Positions 41,926 to 52,885 are shown, counted from the stretch's first letter. The stretch: 64,000 nucleotides of DNA from an uncultured Pseudomonadota bacterium (GCA_903918375.1 CAIXED010000001.1:62001-126000); one strand, 5' to 3'. Notes: generated from the letters alone by a model not told the origin. Numbers and translations are program-made.

Positions 41926-44900
41926 ATGAATCCAAGTTTTGTTCATCTGAGAATCCATTCTGAATTCTCGCTGGTAGATGGGATTGTCAGAATCAAACCG
42001 CTGGTTAAAAAGCTGGTTGATTACCAAATGCCGGCTGCAGCGATTACCGAACAAAGCAATTTATTCTCACTGGTTAAATTCTACAAAGCCTCACAAGGCG
42101 CTGGCATAAAACCGCTGATTGGCGCTGATGTCTGGATTTTTAATCCCGAAGAACCCGCGTCCCCGTTCCGAATGACCTTGCTGGCTCGTAATAAAACCGG
42201 CTATGTGACACTGACTGAATTAATTTCCCAAGGCTATCAACTCGGTCAGCATCAGGGTATTCCGATGCTGCAAAGGGATTGGATAGAAAGCAATCACCAC
42301 GGCTTGATTGCGCTATCCGGTGCGATGAGTGGTGATATTGGCCAAGCGCTATTAGCCGAAAATAGCGAACTCGCCGAAAAACACGCCCAGTATTGGCAAA
42401 ATCTGTTTCCTGATAGTTTTTATCTGGAATTACAACGGGTTGGCAAAAATGACGAAGAACGCTACATCAAACTGACGGTTGATTTAGCGGGGCAATTCGA
42501 TTTACCCGTGGTCGCTACCAATGATGTACGCTTTATTAATCAAGCCGATTTTGAAGCCCATGAAGTACGGGTTTGTATTCACCAAGGTCGGGTTTTAGAC
42601 GACAGCCGCCGACCCAAGGATTACACCAATCAACAATATCTTCGCACTGCCGAGGAAATGGCCGAGTTATTTGCCGACATTCCCGAAGCACTTAGCAACA
42701 GCGTCGAAATTGCCAAACGCTGTAATGTCGAATTAACCCTCGGCGAAAACTACCTACCCGATTTCCCAGTGCCAGAAGGCATGACGCTGGATGATTATTT
42801 CCGCCAAGCTTCAAAGCAAGGTTTGGAAGAGCGCCTGATTCAATACGCACCAATCGGCAACGGCAGTTTCGAGGAAAACCGCAAAACTTACGATGAACGC
42901 TTGGAAATTGAGCTGAACGTGATTTGCCAAATGGGATTCCCCGGCTATTTCATGATTGTTGCTGACTTTATCCAATGGGCTAAAAACAACGATATTCCAG
43001 TGGGCCCTGGGCGAGGTTCCGGTGCCGGTTCCTTGGTAGCCTATGCGCTAAAAATTACCGACCTTGACCCAATTGAATTTGATTTGCTGTTCGAGCGCTT
43101 TCTCAATCCTGAACGGGTTTCGATGCCCGACTTTGACATCGACTTTTGCATGGATCGCCGCGATGAGGTGATTGATTATGTGGCTAGGCATTATGGCCGC
43201 GACCATGTCTCGCAGATTATCACCTACGGTTCGATGGCGGCTAAAGCGGTTATCCGCGACGTTGGACGAGTGCTGGGCTTCGCGTATGGCTTTGTTGACC
43301 GCTTAGCCAAGCTGATTCCGTTTGAAATCGGCATGACCCTGAACAAAGCCTTACTGGATAGCCCAGACCTAAAAGCGCTTTATGACACCGAAGAAGAGGT
43401 GAAAACCTTAATCGACATGGCGCTTTCGCTGGAGGGGATTTCCCGTAACGCCGGTAAACACGCTGGTGGTGTAGTGATTTCGCCGACCAAGCTCACCGAC
43501 TTTGCGCCGTTGTATTGCGAACAAGGCGGCGGCAACTTGGTGACTCAATTTGATAAAGATGACGTTGAAGCCGTCGGCTTGGTTAAATTCGACTTTTTAG
43601 GTCTACGAACCCTGACTATCATTGACTGGGCGCTAAAAACCATCAATCACAAGCGCCAGCAACAAGGCGAAACTCTGATTGATATTAGCCAAATCCCGCG
43701 TGATGATTTGCCCAGTTATGAGCTGTTAAAAAACGCCCAAACCACCGCGGTATTCCAGTTGGAATCTCGCGGTATGAAAGAGCTAATCAAAAAGCTAAAG
43801 CCTGACTGTTTTGACGACATCATCGCTTTGGTGGCGCTATTTCGTCCAGGACCGTTGGAATCGGGGATGGTCGATGATTACATCAACGTCAAACACGGCG
43901 CTAAAGCCGAATTCGCCCACCCTTTGCTGGAGCCGATTCTAAAACCCACCAACGGCGTTATTTTGTATCAGGAACAGGTGATGCAAATTGCCCGTGACAT
44001 GGCCGGATATACGCTGGGCGGTGCGGATATGTTGCGGCGTGCGATGGGTAAGAAAAAACCCGAGGAAATGGCTAAGCAACGGGAGATTTTCACCACTGGC
44101 GCGGTGGCGAATCAAATTGATGAGTCGATTGCGACTTATATTTTCGATTTGATGGAAAAGTTTGCTGGCTATGGTTTTAACAAATCCCACTCAGCCGCTT
44201 ATGCCTTAGTTGCTTACCAAACTGCTTGGCTAAAAGCCCATTTCCCTGCGGCATTTATGGCAGCGGTGATGTCGTCAGATATGGATAACACCGACAAAGT
44301 GGTGGTATTGATTGATGAATGTCGGGAAATGAAATTAGCGATTAACCCACCCGACATCAATGTTTCCAATTATCGCTTTACGGTAAACGACAAAAATCAG
44401 ATTGTTTACGGCATCGGCGCGATTAAAGGCGTTGGTGAATCAGCGATTGAGGATTTATTAAAAGAACGCAATAGTAACGGGCCATTTTTAGGCTTGTATG
44501 ATTTATGCAAACGGGTTGATTTACGCAAAGTCAATCGTCGGGTCTTAGAAGCTTTAATTCGCGCGGGGGCGTTAGATAACATTGACCCCAATCGCGCTGC
44601 ACATTTAGCCGAATTAACCACTGCCTTAAGGGTTGCCGAACAACACGGCAAAATGGCGGAAACCGGTCAAAACGATTTATTTGGGATTGCGGTTGAAATT
44701 GAAAGTAGCGCTAACGAAGCCGATGCTTATTCAACTTTTGTTGAGCCTTGGAGTGAAAAAGAAAAGCTCGAAGCCGAAAAACAAACCTTAGGTTTATTCT
44801 TAACCGGTCACCCAATTGCTGAATATTTACCAGAACTCAAACATATTACTCACGGCAGTTTAGCGAGTTTACAAGCCGACGCCGAGCGCTCAAAAGGCAA

Positions 44901-45411
44901 AATGGAAGGTCGCGTGGCGGGTTTAGTGGTGGAGATGCGTACCCGTCAAACCAAGCAGGGCAAAATGATGGGCTTTGCTACCTTGGATGACCGCACCGGA
45001 CGTTTAGAAGTCGCTGCTTTTAGCAAAACTTACGACAGCTACCGCGATTTATTATCCAAAGACACTTTGTTAGTCGCTGAAGGCGCTTTGGCTATTGATG
45101 ATTTCAGCGGTTCGTTGCGAATGACGGCGGAAAAAATTTATAGCATGGAGCAAGCGCGAGATATGTTTGCGCGTGGAATTAGCATTGACTGGCTTAGCTC
45201 AACCCCACAACCCGAATTCCTACAAAAACTTCAAGACACCTTAGCGCCTTTCTGTGGCGGCCAATGCCCGATTTTCATTGAATACAGTACCGGAACAGCC
45301 AAAGCGACAGTGCAACTAGGCGAAGATTGGCGGGTTCATCCTAATGATGAATTGTTGATTAGACTAAGACGCTTGGTCTCAACTGACGCAGTTCAAGTTA
45401 AATACAAATAA
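41926..45411 (+). CDS. dnaE: DNA polymerase III alpha subunit
   Basis: 1161-aa replicative polymerase, close to the E. coli length (1160). Domains: N-terminal PHP (FVHLRIHSEFSLVDGIVRI), polymerase palm with PGRGSGAGSLVAYAL and catalytic aspartates in MPDFDIDFCMDRRDEVI, fingers (ALFRPGPLESGMVDDYI), helix-hairpin-helix region, and an OB fold near residues 970-1060. It follows rnhB by six bases, the standard rnhB-dnaE pair. Confidence 0.98.
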   Translation: MNPSFVHLRIHSEFSLVDGIVRIKPLVKKLVDYQMPAAAITEQSNLFSLVKFYKASQGAGIKPLIGADVWIFNPEEPASPFRMTLLARNKTGYVTLTELISQGYQLGQHQGIPMLQRDWIESNHHGLIALSGAMSGDIGQALLAENSELAEKHAQYWQNLFPDSFYLELQRVGKNDEERYIKLTVDLAGQFDLPVVATNDVRFINQADFEAHEVRVCIHQGRVLDDSRRPKDYTNQQYLRTAEEMAELFADIPEALSNSVEIAKRCNVELTLGENYLPDFPVPEGMTLDDYFRQASKQGLEERLIQYAPIGNGSFEENRKTYDERLEIELNVICQMGFPGYFMIVADFIQWAKNNDIPVGPGRGSGAGSLVAYALKITDLDPIEFDLLFERFLNPERVSMPDFDIDFCMDRRDEVIDYVARHYGRDHVSQIITYGSMAAKAVIRDVGRVLGFAYGFVDRLAKLIPFEIGMTLNKALLDSPDLKALYDTEEEVKTLIDMALSLEGISRNAGKHAGGVVISPTKLTDFAPLYCEQGGGNLVTQFDKDDVEAVGLVKFDFLGLRTLTIIDWALKTINHKRQQQGETLIDISQIPRDDLPSYELLKNAQTTAVFQLESRGMKELIKKLKPDCFDDIIALVALFRPGPLESGMVDDYINVKHGAKAEFAHPLLEPILKPTNGVILYQEQVMQIARDMAGYTLGGADMLRRAMGKKKPEEMAKQREIFTTGAVANQIDESIATYIFDLMEKFAGYGFNKSHSAAYALVAYQTAWLKAHFPAAFMAAVMSSDMDNTDKVVVLIDECREMKLAINPPDINVSNYRFTVNDKNQIVYGIGAIKGVGESAIEDLLKERNSNGPFLGLYDLCKRVDLRKVNRRVLEALIRAGALDNIDPNRAAHLAELTTALRVAEQHGKMAETGQNDLFGIAVEIESSANEADAYSTFVEPWSEKEKLEAEKQTLGLFLTGHPIAEYLPELKHITHGSLASLQADAERSKGKMEGRVAGLVVEMRTRQTKQGKMMGFATLDDRTGRLEVAAFSKTYDSYRDLLSKDTLLVAEGALAIDDFSGSLRMTAEKIYSMEQARDMFARGISIDWLSSTPQPEFLQKLQDTLAPFCGGQCPIFIEYSTGTAKATVQLGEDWRVHPNDELLIRLRRLVSTDAVQVKYK

Positions 45412-45417
45412 ACTGAA

Positions 45418-45451
45418 TTGGCAGAGCTAGGTTGATGCCTAACTCTGCCAA
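45418..45451. terminator. Hairpin between convergent dnaE and rne
   Basis: TTGGCAGAG-C-TAGG / CCTA-A-CTCTGCCAA: a stem of 13 pairs with one internal mismatch in the 48-bp gap. T-tracts are short on both sides; a bidirectional terminator is the likely role. Confidence 0.6.
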
Positions 45452-45459
45452 CGCTGGAT

Positions 45460-47751
45460 TTACTCTTCTGATGATGCCTGTGGTTTAGGCTGTGATGGTT
45501 CTTCACGCGGCTGTCTTGGCTCGGCTACTGGAGCTGGAGCTGGAGCTGGAGCTGGAGCTGGAGCTGGAGCTGGAGTATTTTCGCGCACTTCCTGACGATT
45601 GCTACGTTCTGCAAACTCATTCGCATACGAGCGCGGTTGATTATCGCTATCCGGCACTTGTGCTGCTGGACGTCTGTCTTCACCTTGCTCACCAGCGTTT
45701 TCAGTACCCGCTTCTTGACGTCTTTCGCTGTTATTGCGGTTGTTATTACGGCGACGATTACGACCGCGTCTTGGTCCACGTTCTTGATTAGGATTTTTAG
45801 CCGCGTTTTCTGCGGTTACTTCAACGTTCTCAACAACAGCTTGCACAGGCTCTACAACCACCGAAGCATTAGCAACTTCTTCTGCCACTGGCGCATTATT
45901 AGGATTTTGCTGCGGATTGGCTTGGCGTTTATTGTTGTTATTACGGCGTTGATTATTGTTACGACCTGCCGGACGATCTTGGCGGTCTTGACGATCTCGG
46001 CGGTTGTTATTGTTGTTATGGCGTGGATGCTTAGGTTTGTCTTCGCCGGTTTTTTCAACAGTTTCCGCTACCTCATTAGCTTTAGCATTAGTGTTGCTAC
46101 CAACCAATTTTTGCCAGAAACGTTGAATTAAGCTGCTTGAAGTTTTTTTGTTTTGAACTGGTGCTGGTGCGTCCGGTAAAAATTCTTTGACCGCTGCTTT
46201 TTCCACCTTAGCTGTACTGTGTTTAACAAACTCAGGCACGGTGTTTTCTTCAAGTTTGAGGAATTGATGACTGGTTTTATCGTCGCCCGCTTCCACCGAT
46301 TTAATCCGCTCGATATCGTAAGCCGGTGTATCCAAATGTTTACTTGGTAAGACAACAATACTGACTTTTAAGCGAGCTTCCAATTCTTGAATAGCCGCGC
46401 GTTTTTCATTCAACAAGAAAGTCGCGCAATCGATTGGCAAGTGAGCAATCACTCGCTCAGTGCCTTTTTTCATCGCTTCTTCTTCAATTAAACGCAATAC
46501 CGCCAACGTCACAGATTCGACATTCCGAATCGTGCCTTGGCCTTTACAACGTGGGCAAGTCAATTGGGTTGAATCACCTAATGATGGACGCAGACGTTGT
46601 CTGGACATTTCCATCAAACCAAATCGGGAAATACGGCCGGTTTGAATTCGTGCGCGGTCAATTTTTAAAGCATCACGTAAGCGGTTTTCAACATCACGTT
46701 GGTTTTTGTTCGACATCATGTCGATGAAATCAATCACGAACAAACCACCCAAATCGCGTAAACGCAATTGGCGAGCAATTTCATCCGCTGCTTCTAAATT
46801 GGTGTTCAGCGCGGTGTCTTCAATATCGCTACCTTTGGTTGCGCGAGCTGAGTTAATGTCGATTGAAGTTAAGGCTTCGGTATGGTCAATCACGATAGAG
46901 CCGCCAGACGGCAAGCTAACTTCGCGTTTGTAGGCCATTTCGATTTGGGTTTCGATTTGGTAACGGCTGAATAATGGCACGCTATCTTGGTACAACTTGG
47001 CTTTGTTCAGGTTATGCGGCATAACCTGTTTTAAGAAGTTGGTTACCAGTTTGAAGGCGCTTTCTTGGTCGATCAGAATTTCGTCAATGTCACCACGCAA
47101 ATGGTCACGCAAAGCGCGAATAATGACGTTGCTTTCTTGGAAAATTAAGAACGGTGCTGTTTGTTCAGCACTGGAGCGATCAATCGCTTCCCAAAGTTGT
47201 AGCAGGTAGTTTAAGTCCCACTGTAATTCTTCAACGTTTTTATCCGAACCGGCAGTGCGGATAATCAATCCCATGGATTCTGGAATTTCTAATGCCGCCA
47301 TGGTTTCGCGTAATTCGCTACGGTTATCGCCTTCAATACGTCTGGAAATACCGCCTGCTTTTGGGTTATTTGGCATCAATACCAAGTAAGTACCCGCTAA
47401 GCTGATATAGGTGGTTAGCGCCGCACCTTTGTTGCCACGTTCTTCTTTTTCAATCTGAACAACAATTTCTTGGCCTTCGTGAATATTGCTTTTGCTTGGG
47501 GTATCGCCATCGCCCATTTTGTATTCAGGGGCGATTTCTTTGAACGGTAGAAAACCGTGTTTTTCTGCACCGTAATTAACGAAAACCGCTTCTAAACTGG
47601 GTTCTACGCGAGTGATGATGCCTTTGTAGATATTGGATTTTTTTTGTTCTTTCGATGGAACTTCGATGTCAAAATCATAGAGTTTCTGACCATCTACCAA
47701 AGCGACGCGCAACTCTTCGGGCTGCGTGGCGTTGATAAGCATTCTTTTCAT
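45460..47751 (-). CDS. rne: Ribonuclease E
   Basis: 763 aa. Start [21 protein letters not shown] is the RNase E/G consensus. The S1 domain lies at about 36-120, catalytic aspartate in [21 protein letters not shown], Zn-link CPRCKGQG near 405. The catalytic half ends near residue 500; the remaining ~250 residues are disordered and rich in Arg, Asn, Pro and Ala ([23 protein letters not shown]), suited to bind RNA and degradosome partners, so it is RNase E rather than RNase G. An (Ala-Pro) run at the end comes from a hexanucleotide microsatellite. A ~400-bp region upstream may be the autoregulatory leader. Confidence 0.96.
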   Translation of the reverse strand: MKRMLINATQPEELRVALVDGQKLYDFDIEVPSKEQKKSNIYKGIITRVEPSLEAVFVNYGAEKHGFLPFKEIAPEYKMGDGDTPSKSNIHEGQEIVVQIEKEERGNKGAALTTYISLAGTYLVLMPNNPKAGGISRRIEGDNRSELRETMAALEIPESMGLIIRTAGSDKNVEELQWDLNYLLQLWEAIDRSSAEQTAPFLIFQESNVIIRALRDHLRGDIDEILIDQESAFKLVTNFLKQVMPHNLNKAKLYQDSVPLFSRYQIETQIEMAYKREVSLPSGGSIVIDHTEALTSIDINSARATKGSDIEDTALNTNLEAADEIARQLRLRDLGGLFVIDFIDMMSNKNQRDVENRLRDALKIDRARIQTGRISRFGLMEMSRQRLRPSLGDSTQLTCPRCKGQGTIRNVESVTLAVLRLIEEEAMKKGTERVIAHLPIDCATFLLNEKRAAIQELEARLKVSIVVLPSKHLDTPAYDIERIKSVEAGDDKTSHQFLKLEENTVPEFVKHSTAKVEKAAVKEFLPDAPAPVQNKKTSSSLIQRFWQKLVGSNTNAKANEVAETVEKTGEDKPKHPRHNNNNNRRDRQDRQDRPAGRNNNQRRNNNNKRQANPQQNPNNAPVAEEVANASVVVEPVQAVVENVEVTAENAAKNPNQERGPRRGRNRRRNNNRNNSERRQEAGTENAGEQGEDRRPAAQVPDSDNQPRSYANEFAERSNRQEVRENTPAPAPAPAPAPAPAPVAEPRQPREEPSQPKPQASSEE
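45529..45575. repeat. Hexanucleotide microsatellite (TGGAGC) about 7.8 copies inside rne
   Basis: In-frame repeat at the 3' end of rne coding for alternating Pro-Ala. Length changes would alter the C-terminal linker without shifting the frame. Shadow ORFs reading Leu-Glu or Leu-Gln repeats on other frames are not genes. Confidence 0.92.
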
Positions 47752-48154
47752 TAAATTATCCTTTTTTGTATGAATCCTAACTAGAGGTTAAACAGGCTAA
47801 GTGATCGCGAATATCTAGCGATTATTTCCCAACGTTGCAAAAAGAAGCGGCCAGGCTGATTTAAACGACAAAATTGACTGTGTTTGCAGCAAATTCGGTA
47901 TTCCGAGGGCGGCGCTGATTGTGGGGGGACTCTGTTATTTCGAACGCTATAGCTTAGGACACAAGTCGCTCATCATGGGTTGAGCGATAAAACCCTAAAA
48001 AATTCTTTGGATTGACCCAAGCAATTGCTTTTAGGTCATTGTCTTCAATTTTTAATATCGTCTATCAATAGATAAACTTGGCTAATATAACAATCTTTAT
48101 CCACCCCAGCAATTTTAAACATGGGCTATGGATATGTTTGTTATCATTTAAAGC
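47752..48154. promoter_or_regulatory. Divergent rne / rluC control region
   Basis: A 403-bp gap without an ORF. Several stem-loops are visible, for example TCGCTCA-N8-TGAGCGA (47976-47997). A long structured leader before rne is known in E. coli, where RNase E cleaves its own message; a similar arrangement is inferred here. No individual promoter is assigned. Confidence 0.45.
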
Positions 48155-49114
48155 ATGAATACGGTATCAAATCCCCCCTCTCCCCAAGTAAAACACATCG
48201 AAATCTGCGAAGCCAATGCTGAACAACGCTTGGATAATTTCCTGATTAGTTTTCTAAAAGGCGTACCTAAAACCCGCATTTACCGAATTGTTCGCAAAGG
48301 CGAAGTTAGGGTCAATAAAGGTCGTGTAGAAGTTAGTTATAAGCTAAAAATCGGTGACATTGTTAGAGTGCCACCAGTACGGGTTGCCGAAAAAAAAGAT
48401 GAAATCATCATCCAACCCGCTTTACGATTTAATCTTGAAAATCAGATTATTTATGAAGATGAAGGCTTTATTGTTTTGAACAAACCCTCAGGCTTCGCGG
48501 TACATGGCGGGAGCACGGTCGATTCAGGGATTATCGAAGCGATGCGTCAAATCAGGCCACAGCAAAAATTCCTGGAACTGGTGCATAGACTGGATAAAGA
48601 AACTTCAGGTTGCTTGTTAATTGCTAAAAAACGCGCGGTATTGAAGGTGTTACATGAATTTTTTCGTGGTGATGGGGTTAGAAAAACTTACATTGCCTTG
48701 CTTGCTGGTCAATATCAACGCAAGAAACAAGTCGTTGATGTGCCATTACTGAAAAATATCGGTTTATCCGGTGAACGCATGGTATCGGTGAATAAAGCCG
48801 GCAAATCAGCTGAAACCTTATTTACCCGTTTAAAACAATTTCAAGACGCCACCTTGGTTCATGCCGCACCTAAAACCGGTCGAACTCATCAGATTAGGGT
48901 GCATGCAGCTTGGTTGGGTCATCCAATCATTGGCGATGACCGTTACGGTGACGATGCAACTAATAAAAACTTTAAAAAACGCGGCTATAAACGCCTGTTT
49001 TTGCACGCCGAACAATTACGTTTTAACCATCCTGTCACAGGCGAGCCGCTTCACTTTACGGCACCGCTACCCGACGATTTACAAGATTTACTGAACCATG
49101 AAAAACCGCTTTGA
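48155..49114 (+). CDS. rluC: 23S rRNA pseudouridine synthase RluC
   Basis: 319-aa RluA-family enzyme. The S4 RNA-binding domain is at about 20-80 (RLDNFLISFLKGVPKTRIYRIVRKGEVRVNKGR), and the catalytic domain has LVHRLDKETSGCLLIAKK with the active-site aspartate, and GRTHQIRVHAAWLGHPIIGDDRYG. Position next to rne with an S4 domain supports RluC (positions 955, 2504, 2580 in E. coli 23S rRNA). It overlaps the HAD gene by 17 bases. Confidence 0.94.
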   Translation: MNTVSNPPSPQVKHIEICEANAEQRLDNFLISFLKGVPKTRIYRIVRKGEVRVNKGRVEVSYKLKIGDIVRVPPVRVAEKKDEIIIQPALRFNLENQIIYEDEGFIVLNKPSGFAVHGGSTVDSGIIEAMRQIRPQQKFLELVHRLDKETSGCLLIAKKRAVLKVLHEFFRGDGVRKTYIALLAGQYQRKKQVVDVPLLKNIGLSGERMVSVNKAGKSAETLFTRLKQFQDATLVHAAPKTGRTHQIRVHAAWLGHPIIGDDRYGDDATNKNFKKRGYKRLFLHAEQLRFNHPVTGEPLHFTAPLPDDLQDLLNHEKPL

Positions 49115-49745
49115 TTTAATTATTTTTGACTGGGACGGCACATTGGTCGACTCGATCGACTGGATTGTGCATTGCATTCAAAACGCTGCTGTCAACCACA
49201 ACTGCCCGATTCCCCCCGCACAAGCGGCTAAAGATATTATTGGTTTGAGTATCGAAAACGCGATTAACACTTTGTTTCCCAACATTGATAGTGAAATCCA
49301 ACAAAAACTGGTTAACGATTACAGCCAAAGCTTTTTTTCTAAAAAAATCAGCCCCGATGATTTATTTCCCGGTGTTTATGAAATGTTGCAGCGCTTTAAA
49401 CAAGACGGCTATCGATTAGCGGTCGCCACCGGTAAAAAATCCAGTGGACTAGCACAAGCGATTGAAGGCACTGGGGTTGCCGATTTGTTTTGCACTACCC
49501 GCTGTTCAGATCAAACCGCCTCAAAACCTAATCCGCTAATGATTGATGAAATTGTTGCCGAATTAGGGGTTAGCAAACAACGCACATTGATGGTCGGCGA
49601 TTCGATTCATGATTTGCAAATGGCGCTAAACGCGCAAGTTCCATCAATCGGGGTAAGCTGTGGAGCACATTCTGAATCGGTATTACAGCAATATCAGCCA
49701 TTGGTTTGCTTGTCATACCCAACTGACTTAATGGACATTCTTTAG
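49098..49745 (+). CDS. HAD-family hydrolase, phosphoglycolate phosphatase-like
   Basis: 215 aa. HAD motif 1 is IIFDWDGTLVDS (residues 8-19, nucleophile and acid aspartates), motif 2 VATGKKSSG, motif 3 around KPNPLM, motif 4 LMVGDSIHDLQMA. The cap domain is the small helical type (subfamily IA). It is the gene regularly found between rluC and sppA in Gammaproteobacteria; the natural substrate is not defined. Confidence 0.92.
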   Translation: MKNRFDLIIFDWDGTLVDSIDWIVHCIQNAAVNHNCPIPPAQAAKDIIGLSIENAINTLFPNIDSEIQQKLVNDYSQSFFSKKISPDDLFPGVYEMLQRFKQDGYRLAVATGKKSSGLAQAIEGTGVADLFCTTRCSDQTASKPNPLMIDEIVAELGVSKQRTLMVGDSIHDLQMALNAQVPSIGVSCGAHSESVLQQYQPLVCLSYPTDLMDIL

Positions 49746-49755
49746 AGGTTTAAAC

Positions 49756-50730
49756 ATGGACAATCAACCAGACAATCTAACACCTGAACAAGCCAAACCC
49801 GACTGGGAAAAAAAGGTGCTTGAACAACTGGCTTTTGCCGCGCTGAATGAACAAAAAACCACTCGCCGCTGGGGAATCTTTTTTAAATTACTGACCTTCA
49901 GTTATTTTGTCGCGCTATTGTTAATCGTGGCCTATCCGAATTTTGAATCGGAGATGTCTACTAATAGCCAACATACCGCGGTGGTTGATGTTTTAGGGAT
50001 GATTGCCGAAGGCGAACCTGCCAATGCCCACAGCGTTATCACCGGTTTACGCGATGCGGCTAAAGATAAAAACACCAAAGGTATTATTCTTAATATCAAT
50101 TCTCCCGGTGGTAGCCCTGTGCAATCGGCTGATATTTACGATGAAATCAGACGCTTGAAGAAACTCCATCCTGATTTACCGATTTACTCAGTAGTCGGTG
50201 ATATTTGCGCTTCTGGTGGTTACTACATTGCCGCCGCCAGTGACAAAATTTTTGTCAATCAAGCCAGTCTTATCGGTTCAATTGGCGTAGTGATGAACGG
50301 GTTTGGTTTTACTCATGTGCTTGAAAAACTCGGCGTTGAGCGTCGATTACTGACTGCTGGCGAACATAAAGCCATGCTTGACCCATTTTCACCAGTCAAA
50401 AATCAAGAAACCAAACATATGCAATCCTTGCTGGATCAGGTGCATCAACAATTTATCAGTGCTGTGCGTGATGGCCGCGGTCAGCGTTTAAAAGAAACTG
50501 AAGCACCGGAGATGTTTTCTGGCTTGGTTTGGACAGGCTCAGAAGGCGTCAGACTGGGCTTGGCTGATGGTTTCGGCAGTGTTGACTCAGTTTCTCGTGA
50601 AATTTTGGGTGTAGAAGAACAAGTCAATTTCACCCCACAAGAACATTTAATGGATCGATTAGCGGGTAAATTGGGCACTGCATTTGGCCACTCTATTGCG
50701 ACTTTGTTGCCATCCGCCGAAGTGCGCTAA
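49756..50730 (+). CDS. sppA: Signal peptide peptidase SppA-like S49 protease
   Basis: 324-aa single-domain S49 serine protease (short form, half the size of E. coli SppA). One membrane anchor at about residues 36-57 (FFKLLTFSYFVALLLIVAYP). NSPGGSPVQSADIYDEI, then the nucleophile in DICASGGYYIAAASD, and SLIGSIGVV; the general-base lysine is in TAGEHKAMLDPFSP. It cleaves leftover signal peptides or membrane proteins in the inner membrane. Confidence 0.94.
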   Translation: MDNQPDNLTPEQAKPDWEKKVLEQLAFAALNEQKTTRRWGIFFKLLTFSYFVALLLIVAYPNFESEMSTNSQHTAVVDVLGMIAEGEPANAHSVITGLRDAAKDKNTKGIILNINSPGGSPVQSADIYDEIRRLKKLHPDLPIYSVVGDICASGGYYIAAASDKIFVNQASLIGSIGVVMNGFGFTHVLEKLGVERRLLTAGEHKAMLDPFSPVKNQETKHMQSLLDQVHQQFISAVRDGRGQRLKETEAPEMFSGLVWTGSEGVRLGLADGFGSVDSVSREILGVEEQVNFTPQEHLMDRLAGKLGTAFGHSIATLLPSAEVR

Positions 50731-50823
50731 ATGTTTATTTAGTGGATTGTAGAGAATAGCGGTTGCTTAATTAGTCGAATTTAAGCATAATGCGCGTTCT
50801 TCAGCTTTCGGCTGATGTTTTAT

Positions 50824-50933
<110 letters not shown>

Positions 50934-50961
50934 GCCCAAAACTTCCCTTTCTGCGTTGCTA

Positions 50962-52545
50962 ATGGCTTATCAGGTTCTTGCCAGAAAATGGCGTCCCAGC
51001 AACTTTACCCAACTTGTCGGCCAAGAGCATGTTAGCCAATCGCTAATTCATGCCCTCCAAAACGACAGATTACATCACGCCTATCTGTTTACCGGTACCC
51101 GCGGTGTTGGCAAAACCACAGTTGCCCGAATCCTAGCCAAAGCGATTAATTGCGAAAACCTTAAAGACTTCAATCCTTGCGGTGAATGCGCGGTCTGTCG
51201 TGATTTCGAGCAAGGTCGGTTTATGGATTTGATCGAAGTCGATGCCGCCTCTCGCACCAAAGTCGAAGATACTCGCGACCTACTAGATAACGTCCAATAC
51301 GCGCCGAATCAAGGCCGCTATAAAATCTATCTGATTGACGAAGTTCACATGCTGTCTGGGCATAGCTTTAATGCTTTGTTAAAGACACTAGAAGAGCCAC
51401 CTGCCCATGTGAAATTCTTACTGGCAACCACAGACCCGCACAAAATTCCTGTGACAGTGTTATCGCGTTGCTTGCAATTTAATCTGAAACGCTTATTGCC
51501 TGAACAAATTAATCAGCAATTGCAATTTATTCTTGAGCAAGAAGCAATTAGCTTTGAAGCAACAGCTTTAAAAATGATTGCTCGCGCTGCCGACGGCAGT
51601 CTACGCGATGCATTGAGTTTACTTGATCAAGCCATTGTTTACGGTAGCGGACAGGTTAATACAGAAGCAGTAACCGGTATGCTCGGTAGCGTAGCCCAGC
51701 AACCAATTCATGAAGTGCTTGAAGCTTTAGCCACAGGCGACACGCAAACTCTACTCAACAAAATAGCTTCGTTAGCGGAATTAACACCTGACTACGCTGA
51801 TATTTTGCAGCAAGTTTTACAAGTCTTACATCGCGTCGCCATCAATCAACAGAGCGCTCAGTTTACTGACGCCGAATTTGATGCCGACCTGATTAGCTAT
51901 CTAGCAAAAAACATCAGTCCCGAAGATGTACAACTGTATTACCAAATTGGCCTAATCGGTTTACGCGATCTTGCTCTTGCTCCCGACCCACGTAGCGGCT
52001 TTGAAATGGTGATGCTGCGAATGCTGGTATTCCGCCCTCACCCTCAATCCAGCACACAAAGCAAACCACAATCAAAGTTGACACCGGTAAAAACTAACTC
52101 GGCTACGGTTATTAAACCTACTGCGCCTGCAATCGCTGCAGAGCAGCCACAAATTACTCATGCAACAGAATCAAATCAATGGCCTGCAATCATTAGCGCC
52201 ATTAATATCAGTGGTCGCACCAAAGAACTGGCTAATAACTGCGTGCTGGATAATATAGATGGCAATACTTGCCGCTTACTACTTGACCCAAAATTCCAAC
52301 AAGTCGGCACAAAAGCGGAAGAAAACCTAAAAGCAGCATTAGAAAAATATTACGGCAAATCCCTAAAATTAGTGATTAGCACCCAAGCAACACCACAAAT
52401 AACGCCTGCATTGGAAATTCAGCAAGCACGCGAAAACCAACAACAAAATGCGGTCGATGCTATAAATACCGACCCCAACATCAATAGTTTAAAAGAAAGT
52501 TTTGGCGCCAGAATTATGCCTGGCAGCATTGAGCCAATTAATTAA
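50962..52545 (+). CDS. dnaX: DNA polymerase III tau subunit (DnaX)
   Basis: 527 aa from ATG 50962 ([24 protein letters not shown]). AAA+ clamp loader: Walker [10 protein letters not shown], zinc site in [19 protein letters not shown], Walker [12 protein letters not shown], sensor [11 protein letters not shown]. Domain III ends near residue 370; a Gln/Thr/Pro-rich linker and a C-terminal domain follow, as in tau. Shorter than E. coli tau (643 aa). I see no convincing E. coli-type slippage site for gamma. Confidence 0.96.
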   Translation: MAYQVLARKWRPSNFTQLVGQEHVSQSLIHALQNDRLHHAYLFTGTRGVGKTTVARILAKAINCENLKDFNPCGECAVCRDFEQGRFMDLIEVDAASRTKVEDTRDLLDNVQYAPNQGRYKIYLIDEVHMLSGHSFNALLKTLEEPPAHVKFLLATTDPHKIPVTVLSRCLQFNLKRLLPEQINQQLQFILEQEAISFEATALKMIARAADGSLRDALSLLDQAIVYGSGQVNTEAVTGMLGSVAQQPIHEVLEALATGDTQTLLNKIASLAELTPDYADILQQVLQVLHRVAINQQSAQFTDAEFDADLISYLAKNISPEDVQLYYQIGLIGLRDLALAPDPRSGFEMVMLRMLVFRPHPQSSTQSKPQSKLTPVKTNSATVIKPTAPAIAAEQPQITHATESNQWPAIISAINISGRTKELANNCVLDNIDGNTCRLLLDPKFQQVGTKAEENLKAALEKYYGKSLKLVISTQATPQITPALEIQQARENQQQNAVDAINTDPNINSLKESFGARIMPGSIEPIN

Positions 52546-52559
52546 CGAACGGAGTAACC

Positions 52560-52883
52560 ATGAAAAACCCTCTCGCCAGCATTATGCAGCAAGCTCAAAA
52601 AATGCAAGATAACTTCAAACAAGCGCAAGAAGAATTAGCGGCTATTGAAGTTCAAGGCGAATCCGGTGGTGGTTTAGTGACTATCATCATGAACGGCAAA
52701 CGCGAAGCGCGTAAAGTCAGTATTGACCCGTCTTTAGTTGGTGATGATAAGGACATGCTAGAAGATATGGTGGCTGCGGCGATTAATGACGCAGTTCACA
52801 AAGTCAACAAAGTCAAAAAAGAAAAAATGTCAGAAATCACCGCTGGCATGCCTTTACCACCTGGCTTTCAAATGCCATTCTAA
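52560..52883 (+). CDS. ybaB: YbaB/EbfC nucleoid-associated protein
   Basis: 107 aa with the family pattern: helix [51 protein letters not shown] and acidic [28 protein letters not shown]. It forms tweezer-like dimers that bind DNA. The dnaX-ybaB-recR order is conserved across bacteria; spacing is 14 bases after dnaX. Confidence 0.97.
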   Translation: MKNPLASIMQQAQKMQDNFKQAQEELAAIEVQGESGGGLVTIIMNGKREARKVSIDPSLVGDDKDMLEDMVAAAINDAVHKVNKVKKEKMSEITAGMPLPPGFQMPF

Positions 52884-52885
52884 CG

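Noticed and set aside
45492-46131. Plus- and minus-strand ORFs over the rne tail with Leu-Glu and Leu-Gln runs
   Set aside because: These are other frames of the hexamer repeat and Arg/Asn-rich tail of rne, which is clearly the coding frame.
51903-51912. In-frame A AAA AAC heptamer in dnaX as a possible -1 frameshift site for gamma
   Set aside because: A shift at about codon 315 would truncate within clamp-loader domain III, and no downstream stem-loop or Shine-Dalgarno stimulator is obvious.
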